Shown here: piece by piece, positions 22,323 to 36,399 of the stretch
Numbering within the stretch: position 1 is the stretch's first letter
Layout of the letters: each line of letters opens with the position of its first letter
Origin: Stichopus chloronotus
Lineage: Eukaryota > Echinodermata > Holothuroidea > Aspidochirotida > Stichopodidae
Length of the DNA stretch: 64,000 bases
Assembly: GCA_021234535.1 (NCBI GenBank)
Contig: CM037829.1
Coordinates: forward strand, 27,934,962-27,998,961
Direction: 5' to 3'
Position numbers and translations under genes: made by a program
The notes under the pieces: model-generated
Database searches by the model: none
What the model saw: the letters and a program-made list of their open reading frames with translations, nothing else
Told to the model about the DNA's origin: nothing

Positions 22323-25300
22323 TTGAATATGGCAAAAGGGAGACAATCGAGCTTTGACACAACCTAGCCAAGATGTTTCCAAAATACATGTTCATCAGAT
22401 TCGTCCACAATAGATCAAATTTGGTAAACTTCGTGCTAATGCGCTACAAAACCTCTCCATCAATTTGTTACGAGAAAAGTTCTTTCGGCAAAACACCCCG
22501 GAAATGAAAACTGAAACTTTTGAGGTTGCCATGGCAACCCAACGAATTTCGCCTTCGGTCCTTTTCACGGGACGAAACTCTTCGCGATAACAGGATGAAG
22601 TATATAAAACCGTTAGACAAAGGTTCTGTATACACAGCTGCAGGACAGGTACGGCATCGAGAGTACGTTTCCTGCCCTGACCTTCATGAATGTAAATCAT
22701 TCATTCTGCCCTCAGGTAAAAAATAACCGGTACCGAAAAGACAATTTTAACATTGTCTGGTTATACTAATGTAATGTCTTAAATTACTGTGCGAGCAATG
22801 TACCCTGCACACGTACGTTGTTGTGTAAAACACGCTACTGCCTATTTTCAACCACTCTGCGACAGCCGATTTGAAATTTTGCTATAAGACGTAGCAGGAG
22901 GCGCCACGCAAAGATTTCTACTTCGTCTAACGCATTTGATACATCTTATTAATTTGAAAATTTTCCTCGTTTAATCTCTTATGGTCAATTCTGCTGATTA
23001 ATCAATACACAGGTTAGGATAACCAAAAATTGATGCAATTGGCAATAAAAGAAATTCAATCACATGCCTAGAGAGAAAAGTAGACAGACAAATGTCATCT
23101 CTAAGGAAAAATAAATAAAAAAAACAAGAACAATGAAGTTTCTCTTTATCTATACTATACTAATGGGATTCATAATTCGATGTCGAGGCACTTTTGAACA
23201 CGTTACATTTATAGGCAGGAAAGAGATAATGCAGGGTTGATATAGCTGACATTTGATGACATTTTGCTGACATTTTTGTAAGTCTTGAAATGCGATTCGT
23301 TTGGGTTTTAGAGTACATAAACAGGTCTACGGCTGGGGTACAGGTTATGCCGGTACTTGCACTTTATTCGCCAAGAACTTTTCACTCAAGTGCATGCTTC
23401 GTGTTGTCTCATTCGAAGAAACACCTCTTATCGAACCTACATCATCTGAAACATCCAAGATTTTCTCCTCCAATCTTTGGCAGAAATGTCTGTAACTAAC
23501 ACGTCATTTCGTTTTATGACCAAATCATAAACTGAAGAGCAGATCGCCTCTGTTGAAGCTTTTTTAAAAAGTTGATTTCGGCAGAAGTATTTTCTAGATG
23601 ACACCTGTGGGTTTCAAAAGAGCCTTTCGGTTCCCATCAAATGCCGCCAGAGAGCTATACTACCTGCAAAATAAAAGTATACGTCTTGCGGCTAATTGAG
23701 CGTAGATGAAGATGTAAACCATGTCTTGTTTAATGATAAATATTATTGAGGCAGCTTGCAAGTGTTCCTGCATCTTCTCTGGTCTCTTATAGAGAGAATT
23801 TGGCTAAAAATGTAGAGAAGTAGCCTTGTACATCTCACAGGAGTCAACACATCTTCTGCACAGTACACGGTACTGTATAACTTATTAACTTGTGTTGAAT
23901 TCCCCTACCGTTAAAAAGAATGATGTCAACATATCATTACAAAAATCCCCCTTTTCAATATGGATTTATAAAAAGGGACACTTTCAAGCTCACATACGAT
24001 TTTACGCCGTTACTAATTTAATGAATAAATCACATAAAAAAAAAAAAACAATAAAATAGAACACATAAACTCTGATACAAAAACTTTTGTCTTCCTACAT
24101 ACAAAACAAGATAGAAACTATAGCAGGGAGCAAAATAAACATATATGTTCTTGTTTGTTTCTTTCCTCTATATGAAATATTATATTCTATTCATATACCA
24201 TTGACTTCGTCCCTAGCGAATTAAGCAAGGACATATAAGGATATCAGATGATCCTGATAAATACGGAATGTATTTATGGAATTCGAGTCCCATAGTTTCC
24301 ATTATTACACAAAGACAAGATGCATTCAATTAACTGAATTTAGCTCATATGTGAACTGAATAAAACAATTCACTTTCATGACAAACACCTGAGCAACAAT
24401 TTTGTATTTTAAGGACTTGTCATAGTCTCTGTCTTATTCCAACTCACTAAACCACTCGTCACTTAAGCGAGTGAAATTCGAGCACAGGAATGCTCCTTTA
24501 ATGTTAAGCAGTTAATTTGAATCAGTCTCGAATTCTTTAACAAAAAATATGCAAATTGAGGTATTATCGTATTACCTCTTTTCAATTTAACGAATTACTA
24601 ATTTTGTTTTTAGTATAAAGACTTCTAATATGCCAACCCTACTGAAATGTGCAAACGCGGAAATTTTCATTTCCGAAGGGAAATAAATACTGCGCAAGTT
24701 TTGCACATAAAATAATTAGTCGATTGGAGACAACGAAAATTTGAAAAATATATTTTGGTCCAAGATGTAGATACTATGAAAGGAGAATCTTGCATTAAGG
24801 AGAAGAAAGTTGTTAAGAGCCGAAACCAGGAGAAAATGTCAAAAGAAAAGATCGTCATAACGCAAAATATGAGCTCGTTAACGCAAACTATTAAACGTCT
24901 TACCATCTGGGAAATTAACGAATTAAATGATATGATAAGAATAAATACATAAATACAGAAAACAAGGACGAATGCAAAAAATAGCAAAACTGGTTGATTG
25001 AAGGAATTACAAAATATACAATGTAATATTTTTTAGCATTCTGTTCATGTGGGAGGGGGGGGGGGAGGGAGAACACTGTTAGGGGAAGCAAGATGTTCAC
25101 TTTTTGCCATCATGGGGAAAGAATTCTTCATTCTTGAAAGAGAAAAAGCAGTTTTGATGACAAAATTGAAGATTCCTCTTTGCGTTACCACAATACATAT
25201 TGTTAATTCTATAGTTTGATTGTCCTTTTTTTTTTTTATTAATTCTTAGTTTTCCATTTATGGTCTGTTTTGTCCTTTGAAAATAAAATTACACCTACAG

Positions 25301-26366
25301 TTACAGCATTTGTCAGGGCAGTTCTTGATGCAATAATCAATGCCAATGATACATGTAACAACCTGCAATATCGCAAAGGTCCATGGGAATTATAATACAT
25401 AAAAATTATATGTCTTATCATTTACCCAAACTTGGTCAAAAAAGGGCCCTGGTATGCTAAGAATAAAAGTTTCTTGTGTTGTGAAATAAGATAAGATTTC
25501 ATTAATAAAATAAGGCATTCAACTACAGAAAGAGTTTGCCTCGCCAGGCTCTGAAAAGAATTGCACGGGTACCAGTAAATGTGGAAAACTTGATATCTCA
25601 TGATATGCAAAGATTTTCGACATACGAAGTACACTAACACCGGGTTTTATTGTGTACATGCATATTGACCACAGTAGTGTTATAGTGCACGGGATAAATG
25701 CAAGAGCTATTTTGTAATTTTGAGAATATCTTGGCCATGTGATGTTAGCTATGAGGATGTGGTACTTGAGTGTAAGAGTGCTGAAATTTCTGAAGCATAT
25801 AAAACAACTACTGCCAGTCTTCCACAGTGAATTTATTTGGGCCTATTGACGTTACGATAGGCCTGTAGCATTTTCGGTAGAACCTATAAGAGGTTTCCAA
25901 CTATACTCTTGGGTACGTATATATGTCTCGTTACAATGTTTTCGGTGAATAAATAACAGAGTTGGTTAAAAGCTACCTATTGTTGGGAAAAGTTTAGCCC
26001 AAGAAGGGTTATTTTTACTCTTTACTTTACCACAGTATATGTGGTAGCTGTACCAGTGCTCAATATTATTTACCCACCGACAAACACTTTGCTCACTGTC
26101 TGCCTTGAAAACAGGTTGCCTTTCGATAGGTCAATCTTTGTGCGGAATCAAAATTTCATTACAGACTACAAATCGACATGTACTCAACCCACCGACACCA
26201 TTAAAGGAAGGAAAAATAAAGCGTGAAAAAAAAGAAGCAAAACGACAAAGCGAGTAGGACACAAATAATAGACAAGTTCTAATTCAAGAGAGAATAACAA
26301 GTTTGGCTCGTTTTTGCTCTGTCCCTGTACAGCCTTGTTACAACGACATGAAACATTGCCGAAGGC

Positions 26367-26383
26367 GGGGGGGGGGGGGGGGG
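26367..26383. repeat. 17-base poly-G run
   Basis: A pure G homopolymer in FAM20C intron 3. A 14-C run lies about 800 bp away at 27161-27174, so the intron could form G-rich structures on either strand. Confidence 0.9.
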
Positions 26384-29300
26384 AAGCCGTTGACTTTAAT
26401 CTTATTAGACGACGTCAGCCTGTCTTTCCTCACTGACAGGATTCGACACCAGATGGAAAGACTAAGATGGTTTATTGGTGACGACATCACCTAGAATGAA
26501 TGACGCTAGGACAAGGACGGGCGCGGGAGTTGCGGCTAAAAACAACCTCATTGGACATAACCATTGCGATGGCAAAACGTCCACAGAGTGTGTTCGTCAG
26601 CAATTTCTAGGAAACAAAATGCAACGAAAAGTAATGTTTCTGCCGCAAGTTTTTCAGATGACCCTTTGACAACACGAGGCAACTTATGTCGGAAGTCCCT
26701 GCTCCCCACGTCCCTAGGGAGTCCTCCTTGTTAAATGGTGGCTCACGGAAAATCCTTAGATATTCAATGGCCAACGGAAGGATGAGCTAGAAGGTTCTTG
26801 TCAACATATTTTCGACAGCGGATTGATTTTTCTCACCTTAATTCTGGGAGAACATTTATGTCTGGCATATCAGGACCAATCGACACGAACCGATATAAAT
26901 TGACACATTCCAATGAAAATCCGCAATACCGGTTATTTACGAAACGTTATTAGTTGAAAAAGTACGAAAACTGCACAGCATAAATGAAATCAATTATAAA
27001 GTGTAACGTCACATAAACTTAAGTTATCGTAATCGGTTGTATTAAGACAGGGCGGGTGGGGGGGGGGGGTGCAGTCCCCCAAAATTCCTCCCATCTGGAA
27101 TTTTCAAGTTAAAAAATTACGTCACATGTGTCGGTGGGACCACTTCTATTTCTATTACCACCCCCCCCCCCCCCGGAATCTAGGCTGCTGGCCTACACAC
27201 AGTATGCGACATATTAGTGTGGATGTTACTGGGTCGTTGACCGGGAATGCGCAGTCTTCAATATCGCATTCCATTCAAGAAAGACACCTGCTGCACTTGG
27301 TCATTTACAGTAAATCGAAATTCACTGATTAATCTGTTGACAAACACTATTAGGCAATTACCATTTCCACGTCTACTGCAACTTTAGCAGTAGTTTCAGT
27401 TTAACTTGAGTATTTTCTTTTGAAGATGTTTCCCTCATCAATGTCGGTAGGTCATCAGCTTGATAGCAAGTAAGAGAAACAAACGAAGAGCATCTTTCAT
27501 TGACCCGATACTAGCCAAGGTTGTCCTACTCAAGGCAAACATCTGTTGGGTTCACTTACACTGCTTACTCTTTTCATCTGCGCTACAGATAAAACTGACT
27601 GCAATCTTCAAACTGTTGTCCGAAATAGCTTCCTCACATATTCAGGTAGAGGTTGTGGACGAGACCCATGTGTCGTATCTACAACGTTGACGGTAACGAT
27701 TACCACAACGTTTTTTTTTTCGCAGTGAACTTGAAACAAACAAGTGTGACGTCATGCACGTTCCGACGTAATATGAAATGCCGAAGTCACTGTGCGGTAC
27801 CAGTGTGACGTGGTTTCTGTTCACCTTTATGGTTTTATCTGAAAATTCATCACGATTCTATTGCCAAACATGATTTGAAGTAGATCGCTTACCCTTTGCG
27901 GATTCACAGATCACTTAAACATATGTAGGTAAAGAACCAAAAACACACTTTCGTTCCATTTATTGCTGTTGAATATGAAACTCCAACGAACAAACGAGAA
28001 ACCAGTGTATTTTACATAAAACTGAGATCGCTCTAGCAGATACCCCATCTTCTTAAAACTTCAGTTGAAAAGGTTATCCCCCCAAAAGGCTTTTAGCACC
28101 GAAAGGCTTTTATGAGCCATGATATCGTAGGTGTTGCGACTGTTATCTTCATCGCTTAACCCCATTTTTCAATAAACACCGTTCACAGCGATGAGGTAAG
28201 GTATTTAATGAATTTATACGTGGCTTGGAATATATTAAACCTTAGCCTTAAGGCCAATCCCAGGTAAGAAAACGTTAGCAGGTTTATTGTACGACAAAGT
28301 AAAAGCCTCCACATGGCTCCCACTGAGATTCATCAAGCCCAAATGGGAAAAGTTATTTATGGATAAAGTACATGGAAAATAATTTAGGGCAAAAATATTG
28401 AGGATGCATGCTTCAACTGTTTTAATGTTAAACGCATATGATGTGTACACGATAACCCGTTAATCAAATCAAATTGTACAGAGGCGGCGGCACATTCGGC
28501 ACACAAGGGATGCGCGCTACAGAACATTTCACGTCATGAAGACTTAAAGGGTACGGTACGTGGTCTGCATGTGAATAAGATTTTAAGCTAAAGACAACAT
28601 TTTTAACCTTTTTTGCAAATGTTGATTTCAGTTTCCTCTTTAGTTTTCCAAATTTGGATTGATTGCCGTTTTGTATGCAAGAACTTTTCCATTTTGCAAG
28701 GCTAGAATTCAGTACCGTAATCTGTAATCTGTGTTGTTGTAATCTGTGCTGTTTTTCCTTTGGTTCATTACACTGTGAAGCATGCATAGTCCAATGGATG
28801 CTAAATCCTTACATACCTTTATGGTGTTTCTATTTTCGATAACGTTAGAGAGTCATGTATCACAGTTTAAATGAAATGACATTCGAAAAGCAATGATGGG
28901 AATACTGACACTGCTATACATAATTTGACACTTTTATTTTTTTTTTACATTAAACGGAGAAACTTTTTTCTTCACTTCTACCAGTAACAGAGCCCCAGAA
29001 ATGCTTGGCTCTAACCATGAGATGTATGGGGAAACACAGTCAGACCAAATTTTACCATCGGTATGTGTGAGAAAGATAAGTATGTGAGGTATTTTTACAG
29101 ATGTTCCAAAATAGAGAAGGAACTTCTTGTTTGCTTGATTTGAGGCCATTTGACATTTAACCGAGGGGAGAAGGACTTAATGGAACTTTACGCACACTCT
29201 TCTTCCATGTGAACCACGAAGAAGTGAACCATGAAGATGTAACCTGCATATGACATTCGTTACCGAAACCTTTAGTTGCGTTGACACAGTCTCATCTATC

Positions 29301-30310
29301 GACCAAGAAAATCTTCGGACAAACTTTACTTTGTCTAGTAAGTTTCTAATCAAACAAAATCAATACTACATCGTATCAATAAATCTCTCAGACTGCCCTA
29401 TTTAAGGACAATTTAGACCACAACTATGGGCTACTAGTATCTTGATTGCATGGTCAACAAAAACTTTTTTTCGCGAAACTGGTATGTACGCAATCGCGTA
29501 TGACGTTGCAGAAAGTTCATTTTGTCATTTTTCATCTATTAGAAGATAATAATTTAGTAACTTTAGTCGGAAACTATGGATCTATCGTATTTGCACCAGG
29601 TCTATAAATCAAACCAGAAATTCATAGTCAGTCTGGTACCAGAAAACACAACTTCCATAGGCTTCCAGCTTTTTGTGGAACCACAATATGGCATTTTGCT
29701 TTGCACCTTGGTTTATAGTGTAATACCATTTATCTTACGTACATGAATGACAATGAAGTGTTCTTAGGTAGTGAAAGGTAAAATTACTTTTTTTTTGTCA
29801 CACGTACAATGTACATAAGTAAAAGTAAAGTCTTTCTCAGTCGTGCTGTCTGCTCTTTATGCGGCATTCCTCCTCGTTTGCCAATTAGCTGATTGAAAAA
29901 AGTGACATAGGATCTTTTGGGAGAGAATACCCCCCCCCCCCCTTCTGCGGGCAGTGGGTTTTTGTCCTCTTATCGTTTCCCTCTGGCAAGTGTGAGAATA
30001 AACCCCCCTCCCGCCGCCAAAGAAGTGATAAAGGACAAGTAAAAACGGCATATGAGAGGAAGCAGGATAAGTGACTTCATTCACGAGAGGCAAAAATCTG
30101 GCTGAATTATAATTTTTCACCTTCAATTCAATATTTCAATTACGACTGCAGTTCGAGGTAGCAGAGAACTCGAAAATCAGACAGGTATGGGTGCCAAATA
30201 TTTCGAGAATGTCACTGGTAAATGATTTTTTGATCAAGTTCGCCTTAAAAGGGTGTGGGATGGCCAAGAAAGACGAACTGGATACAAATCTGTATAAAGA
30301 AAGGTACAAA

Positions 30311-30668
30311 TAATGGCACTAATGATGGTGATGATGATGATGGTGACAATGATGATGAAGATGGCAATAACCATGACTACGGTAATGATGACGATGACGA
30401 AAATGGTGATGATGATGATGACAATGGTGATGATAATGGTGACAGTGATGATGAAGATGGTGATAACGATGAATACTTTAATAATGATGAAGCAAATGGT
30501 GAGGATGATGATGGAGATGATTATGATGATTATGACAATGGGGATGATGATGGTGACAGTGGTGATGAAGATGGCGATAACGATGAATACTTTAATAATG
30601 ATGATGAAAATGGTGATGATGATGAAGATGGGGATGATTATGACAATGGGGATGATGATAAGTGATAA
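30311..30668. repeat. GAT-rich repeat with 114-bp higher-order period
   Basis: A degenerate GAT/GATGAT microsatellite. Read from the plus strand it gives Asp/Asn/Glu/Gly-rich residues with no Met, so it is not an independent protein. Two longer segments starting at 30438 and 30552 repeat with a period of 114 bp (38 codons), both including GATAACGATGAATACTTTAA. The other open frame is Met-rich and trivial. Confidence 0.9.
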
Positions 30669-32114
30669 TGATGTTTATAAATGACGAGAAATGCTCACTG
30701 AGATACAAATAACAATTAATTCTTATCAAAACCTTTCAAGTCTTAAAAAATTAAAAGAAAAGAACAGCGAAAGATAAAAGAAAAAGAAAGAAAAAAAGAA
30801 GAAGAAGGAATTGTGGACACAACAGACTGCTGGTTTACAAAACTCAAAGGACTCTTCTTTGGAAAAGGGTGTTTCTCTACCTCTGAATACTTTACAACAA
30901 GAATAATTTGATTATATGCTGTGATCAGAAGGCCTACCGAGGAAGATTTCATTTCTGTTTGACAACTTTCCCCTTTTTCTCAAGAACGTTTGAGCGATCA
31001 GTTGGGGAGATTACGAGGAAGGCCACGGAAAAATCTAGTTTGAGCATTTTCTTTGACTCTGTTATACGTACATAAATCCGATAGCGACGGGCAATGAAAG
31101 TATTTTTAATCTTCCCATGAGCTTTGCGATTGCATCCAATGTTTGCCATCGGGCATGACGTTAATCTTCGGGAGCAAGTGAAAGAATCTCAGAGGTCGCC
31201 CACATGCTAAAGGACTCCTTTCTTTGAATCCATTTCCAAAAATGAAGAGAAAAAAAAAATTACTAAAATGGAAAACAAATCTTCACAGGTTACTTGACAT
31301 TTGACAATTATTGAATGATCCGACTGTGAGTCTTTCCAACCGTTTGGATTTCGTTTTTGACATAAAAAACAATCCCAGTCCGCAACCAATGAGCTATATG
31401 CAGTATCAAGCCTCGATTTCCCGTCTAACCTGCCCTTGTACATCATCTTTAGCAAACGCAAGACTAAAAGCTTAACCAAAAGAGGCTTATCAACAGAAAG
31501 GTTTAAAATGTCGCGATTGATAGGAAAAAGCAATTGTATAAAACCGGCAGCCATATTTGATAATGGGAGATGAGAAACGGAGGACGATGTAAACAAGAGA
31601 GGATTGTCAAACTGATGGAATTGATTCTGACAGGGAGAGAAAACTCCGGATATCTTCTCAAAGTGGGATTATATCATAATTTGCGAGCATGTCTTCTATC
31701 ACGACATTATGATGTAGAGTCCGAGATCTTGGCCCACATTAATTCTCTTCCTGTTCTCAGTGCTTCCATGAATCATGTTTATGTATTCATTGTACTTGAT
31801 AGATGGAGAAATGAAATCCCATGGCACGAAATAAAACAGCGTCCGTGGTTTTGTATTAAGGTATAAAAAGAAGCCATAGCTGGCTTTGAGAGCTCTGGTA
31901 GTCAGATAGGACTTGAAAGTAAGAGTTACAGACAGAAGTTTTCAGGTTTCTGTCATTGATCGGTGGGCAAGGATTGCGTCTGTTGGGATAAAATCACTCC
32001 TCATCTATGTCTGGGGTGGTATGACTACAGGAAGCTATAGCGGTGTTCCAAAAGATGGTGGAACGTGTATGGCAGGCCGAAAGTGCAATAAATAGAAAAT
32101 CCATGAATGTCGAA

Positions 32115-32379
32115 CGATAATCAAAGATTATCGACCGATAATCCAAGATTATCAGTTGATAATCCAGGATTATCTATGACAAACAAGGTTTATCACGAGA
32201 TAGCCCAAGACAATAAAAAATAACTCGGACTATCGAGAGATAATCCAAGATTATTGACCGATAATCCAGGTTTATCGCCGACAATCTTGGATTATCGCTC
32301 GATATACAAAGTTATTTTGATAATCTCGGATCCTCAAATCGAAAATCCAAGATAATCAAACGATGATCTTGGATTATCG
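32115..32379. repeat. Array of self-palindromic ~20-bp units (GATAATC-CAA-GATTATC)
   Basis: About 13 units of 20-21 bp, each itself an inverted repeat: GATAATC, a 3-base centre (CAA, CAG or similar), GATTATC. The best copies are near 32115, 32136, 32157, 32240 and 32261; others carry one to several changes. The array is followed at once by three 10-bp repeats (GTTCTGTATC). Confidence 0.9.
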
Positions 32380-32408
32380 TTCTGTATCGTTCTGTATCGT
32401 TCTGTATG
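32379..32408. repeat. 10-bp tandem repeat, three copies (GTTCTGTATC)
   Basis: Three successive copies with the last slightly truncated, directly abutting the palindromic array. Confidence 0.85.
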
Positions 32409-33171
32409 TTCTAAACACTTGTACAAGTATACGTCGGTAAGATTCAGTGGACTGTTTCTTCTTGATCTCGTTCTAAGGGGTGGTATCAGTGAACAAAACT
32501 AGCGCTGGGTTCCAAAATATAGATGTTTATTCCGACGGTGAATCGTGACCTGCACAATGAACAGTATACATTTAACGTTCTCTTGCAACATATCGCGATT
32601 CTGATGGTAAAAGAAAGGTTTGCAATGAGCAATGGTTTTAACTGACGATGGTTTTAACTTTAAGACATTCTTTGGCCCCTTTGTTCATCTACGGTAGACG
32701 TTGCTTGAAAATCGGTGTGGTAAATCATGAAGAACATTACGTCACATGACGACAATGTAATGCGTCACGGATCCACTGATCTCTAAATTAACTGGGCTGG
32801 CGAAACAGGTCGTTGCTGTGAAGCAACCGGAAACCAGTATATTGGATGAACCAAAATGGCCGGGCACTGGTGTGTGTTGAACGCCAAGAGGGCAAAGAGA
32901 ATCCTTAGAGGGCTAATTTTAGTGCTATTAAACGATGAGGTAAAGTTGTGCTAATGCTCCTCACAATAGCTATCATCTAAAACACGATACTCGGTCATAC
33001 GCTAAATAGTAACTATTAATGTTAGGCTACATAATGACGACCATTACACAAAAATTTCGTTAAGATGCAGCGAGCCGACAGCTACGTTTTCAGGCGTGAA
33101 GGTTGTGCTAAACTGTCACACACAACGGCAATCGTGTGTCAACGCAGAATAGTTAGCGTGACATTAAACCT

Positions 33172-33492
33172 TTGGTATATTCTCGGTCACACGTATTCGA
33201 AGTTCGAGAACGCGATTTAACCATTTATGTTACGCGTTTTCCAAAGTTATCTCTAAACTTCGGTTATGCGTTAATTACATTTGGTGACATCTACGACACG
33301 GTGTCACGTGGACAGAAGCACGATCTTGATTGGTTTCTTCAACAAGATGCCTTGCCAGAGACGATCCATTGGTTTCACTTTCTCGAACTGATCAGAAATA
33401 ATCATTGTCATCTAAAGGACCTTTTAAAAACTGTACGTAGCTTAGAAAGCAACGGATGCAGAACTGCACGGGCGCACATCACAAATCATTAA
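33172..33492 (+). other. ORF with faint death-effector-like helix pattern
   Basis: A plus-strand frame of about 106 codons, antisense to the FAM20C transcript in intron 3, with no ATG. The C-terminal half reads KHDLDWFLQQDALPETIHWF, then HFLELIRNNHCHLKDLLKTV. The spacing of hydrophobic residues loosely resembles the packed helices of death-effector domains, but the RxDL motif is absent and no clean splice sites flank it. It may be chance or a decayed exon. Confidence 0.2.
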
Positions 33493-36381
33493 ATTAAATT
33501 CTCATATCAGGTCCGTTACGAACTTGACATAATTCAGTAACCCTCTATGTAACTTGAGCAGTATTTGAGAAACGGAGATGGTCGGGGATAACTTAAGTGA
33601 ATCTTCAGCTGGGATTCGTAAGTGTGTGCACACCAATCAACTCATTCGATTGGTCAATTTATTCGAGTGCTCTTGAAAACTGAATTGCCTCCACATGGTT
33701 TACAAATGTCATCATGATTCAATCAGTCAGAACGTGGATACGCGTGCATAACAGAACCTGCCGCATATTTTCATATTTGGCAAACTCAGAGACGAAAATT
33801 GCAACAAAAAAAAAAATTGGGGTAATGATGACAAGCTAAAGCTATGGGTTTAATGCGAAAGTCACGAGTGTAATTTATGACATTACTTTAACGAATTCAA
33901 CAGACTGAATGTACAAAGACCAACTTTCGTGTGTTCGTGTATACCTGACGTGATTAGTACGCAAATGAGGGACCTTCTAATTACAAAAGCTGGGATATCA
34001 CCATGGATACAAACAACACATAACGCAAAGGCAGAATAGTATGTTTCACCTTGACTTACTTGCAAGCTATGTCTGTCTGTATAAGAGGCGGTTTCTATAT
34101 GCTATAACTGATAACGTTTCTCCATCTTAATTTGAGATTTCACAGCAAGTCATTGTTTAAGGATAGCGGAAATTCGGAGTGAATTAAAAGCACTCGGAAT
34201 TACGCAAAGTGCAGCTCAGTGGGGAAAGTTTGAATGTTCACAACATGTGGCTCATCCAAGTGTTATCCGAAGTTTATTCTAAAACCAAAATGGCGAATTC
34301 TGCTAACATTGGAACGCCACAATCAGCTGCTGTATCATAGTTAGTTACGCTTCCTTGTTTGCGATTATCTTTTCTCACTATATCCTTCTACTGAAGATGA
34401 GCACGAGGGTCAAGAGTTACAACATAATCTCCTTTTGTGTTGCCATAAGTGATATTTTCGTCTTGCGATTCTCGATGTAAGAGCAGACGAGAGAATCGTT
34501 AATGGTAGAGAAAGTCTAGAGGTCCGACCTTGACACAAAAGGAGTGTCATCATCGGAAGGAAAAGAGCAAGTTATAAGATCTACTACCTAACTAACTCAT
34601 CAATAAGAAACTACAAAATAAATGATTGTACATATTTATCATATCCCCATTCGTTAGTCGCATACGACATGACTACTTCGTTGATGCCCTACGGTACTCG
34701 CTGTAATTTTGTTTCGTCTGGATCTCCTGCCGTCATCTCTCTCATGAAAATCAGTTATGCCCCCAGAGGTGTGTATGAAGTATTCCCTCAACGCACAGTC
34801 ATGGCCTTGTCATATTATATCTAAGTTGGAAAACTGAAGCAAGGTACCGTTTTCACTGACGCGGTATTTAAAGTCACGTGACATGAATCCTGTCATCAAA
34901 CTGTTGCCGTAGTAACGAAGATGTACAAATTTACATGTCACTGCGACTGAGGAATGACGGTTCTTTCTGAAAATTCACTCACATCTGTACATTACAGATC
35001 CTTTTCTTTTTCTACACTACATATCGACTCTCAACCCAATCACATACAGTGTTTACACAAAACTGATGAGAAATTCGTCCTTGGAATATGGAGTCCAAAG
35101 ATATTTTCAGCAAGCCTTAAAGGAAGCATTGATTACCCACGTGAACTTCCATGTAAGGTTTAATTGGACGCAACGGCATGTTAATAATGGAGATCAATGT
35201 TGGTCGTTATCATTTTATAACGAAGGTGCATACGGAGATCTAAAGGTAACAACGATTTTATAGTCTTTCTCTCGGGTCGTCTGCGTATCGTCTCCGAAAG
35301 AGCGCGAAACCGACGAAAATCTGTGTTGCTTTTCATTTGTGAGATGTCAATTAAAGAAACGTTTACAGTTTGGTGGTAAAAAAAAGTCATTGGCAATTTT
35401 CGAAACGTTACCGGTATTTCCAGTGTTTAAATCGCGATTGACCTACGAAAACGTCTCTCATGTTTTGTCGTAAATGACAGAGGTTTTTGAGGTTATTGGA
35501 AATCGGGCTGGCTAATGAGCAACATGGAATAGCAAACTGACAAACGAGCAATCTAAAGAAAGGAAAAAAAAATAATGCAGACGATACTTCTAAAGCGCTG
35601 TTTGATCAGCTTAGTTGTTGAAGTATCAAACCTGTATTACAGAGAGCCACAATCAATGTTAACACCTTCACAACAATCTCCTGCATCCATCGCTATTTCT
35701 TTTTTCTTACCTTTGAACCTTACAAGGGTACAACTAAAACGGCGTCCCGGTACACTGCGCAATACATAGGCGAAATAAACGCCTCATGTACAGTGAAATA
35801 AACACGTTGACGCCGATACGGTGAGGCGGTTTCAACATCATACGTTTAATTGTGAACACTTTACATGCGAGGGCTCAAAAATGAGCAAACAGTGTTCAAA
35901 ACTTAAACACTTTTCGTTGATAAACGCATCGCTGGCACATGCTGAAAGTGGCGTCAAATGTTTATACCCGCTACAAGAAGCGTTTTATTCCGTTCTGTAT
36001 TTTGTTTTTGTCTTAAGAATAAACACCTTGAAGTGTTCAAACTCTGTTACAAAAAGGTGTTTAACTTTTTTTTTATTCCGTATAATATTCATTAACATGC
36101 ACGTTTTGCCTTAAATATATTCAAAGACCCCCGGGATCCCAGGAAATTCAAATCTTCGCACGTGTTCCATATGCTTGGTAGCCCTAGTTAAGGGCTATTC
36201 GGCAATTTAGGCTTATTATTTGCAATCCAGTCTAAATTATACCTAATTGTGACCCAACTATTTAACCATCTCTTCTCTCCTTCATAATTCCTTTAACCTG
36301 CCATCCAACCGACATAGGCTCCCCACAAAAAGTTCCACCTTTACGCTTTCCGCTTTTTCTATTTAATCATTCCCCTGATGT

Positions 36382-36399
36382 GCCAACCTTCGGGCTGGC
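36382..36399. other. Hairpin with UUCG tetraloop
   Basis: GCCAACC, TTCG, GGCTGGC: a 7-bp stem with one A-C mismatch closed by a C(UUCG)G loop. It lies in a stretch (about 36120-36500) whose composition differs from its surroundings and which precedes an ORF at 36494-36712. It could be the 3' region of a retroelement, but no diagnostic motif was seen. Confidence 0.4.

Noticed and set aside
23605..23659. A minus-strand segment reading FDGNRKALLKP with a T-rich acceptor, first taken for the FAM20C Gly-rich-loop exon
   Set aside because: The exon at 40403-40481 has a better family match (GGTQVK...GGEALMKPW), stronger splice sites and exact phase with the next exon; this segment also needs an awkward acceptor to avoid an in-frame stop.
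30255..30665. 136-residue acidic ORF taken as a possible protein
   Set aside because: No Met codon in frame and composition explained by the GAT repeat; recorded as a repeat instead.
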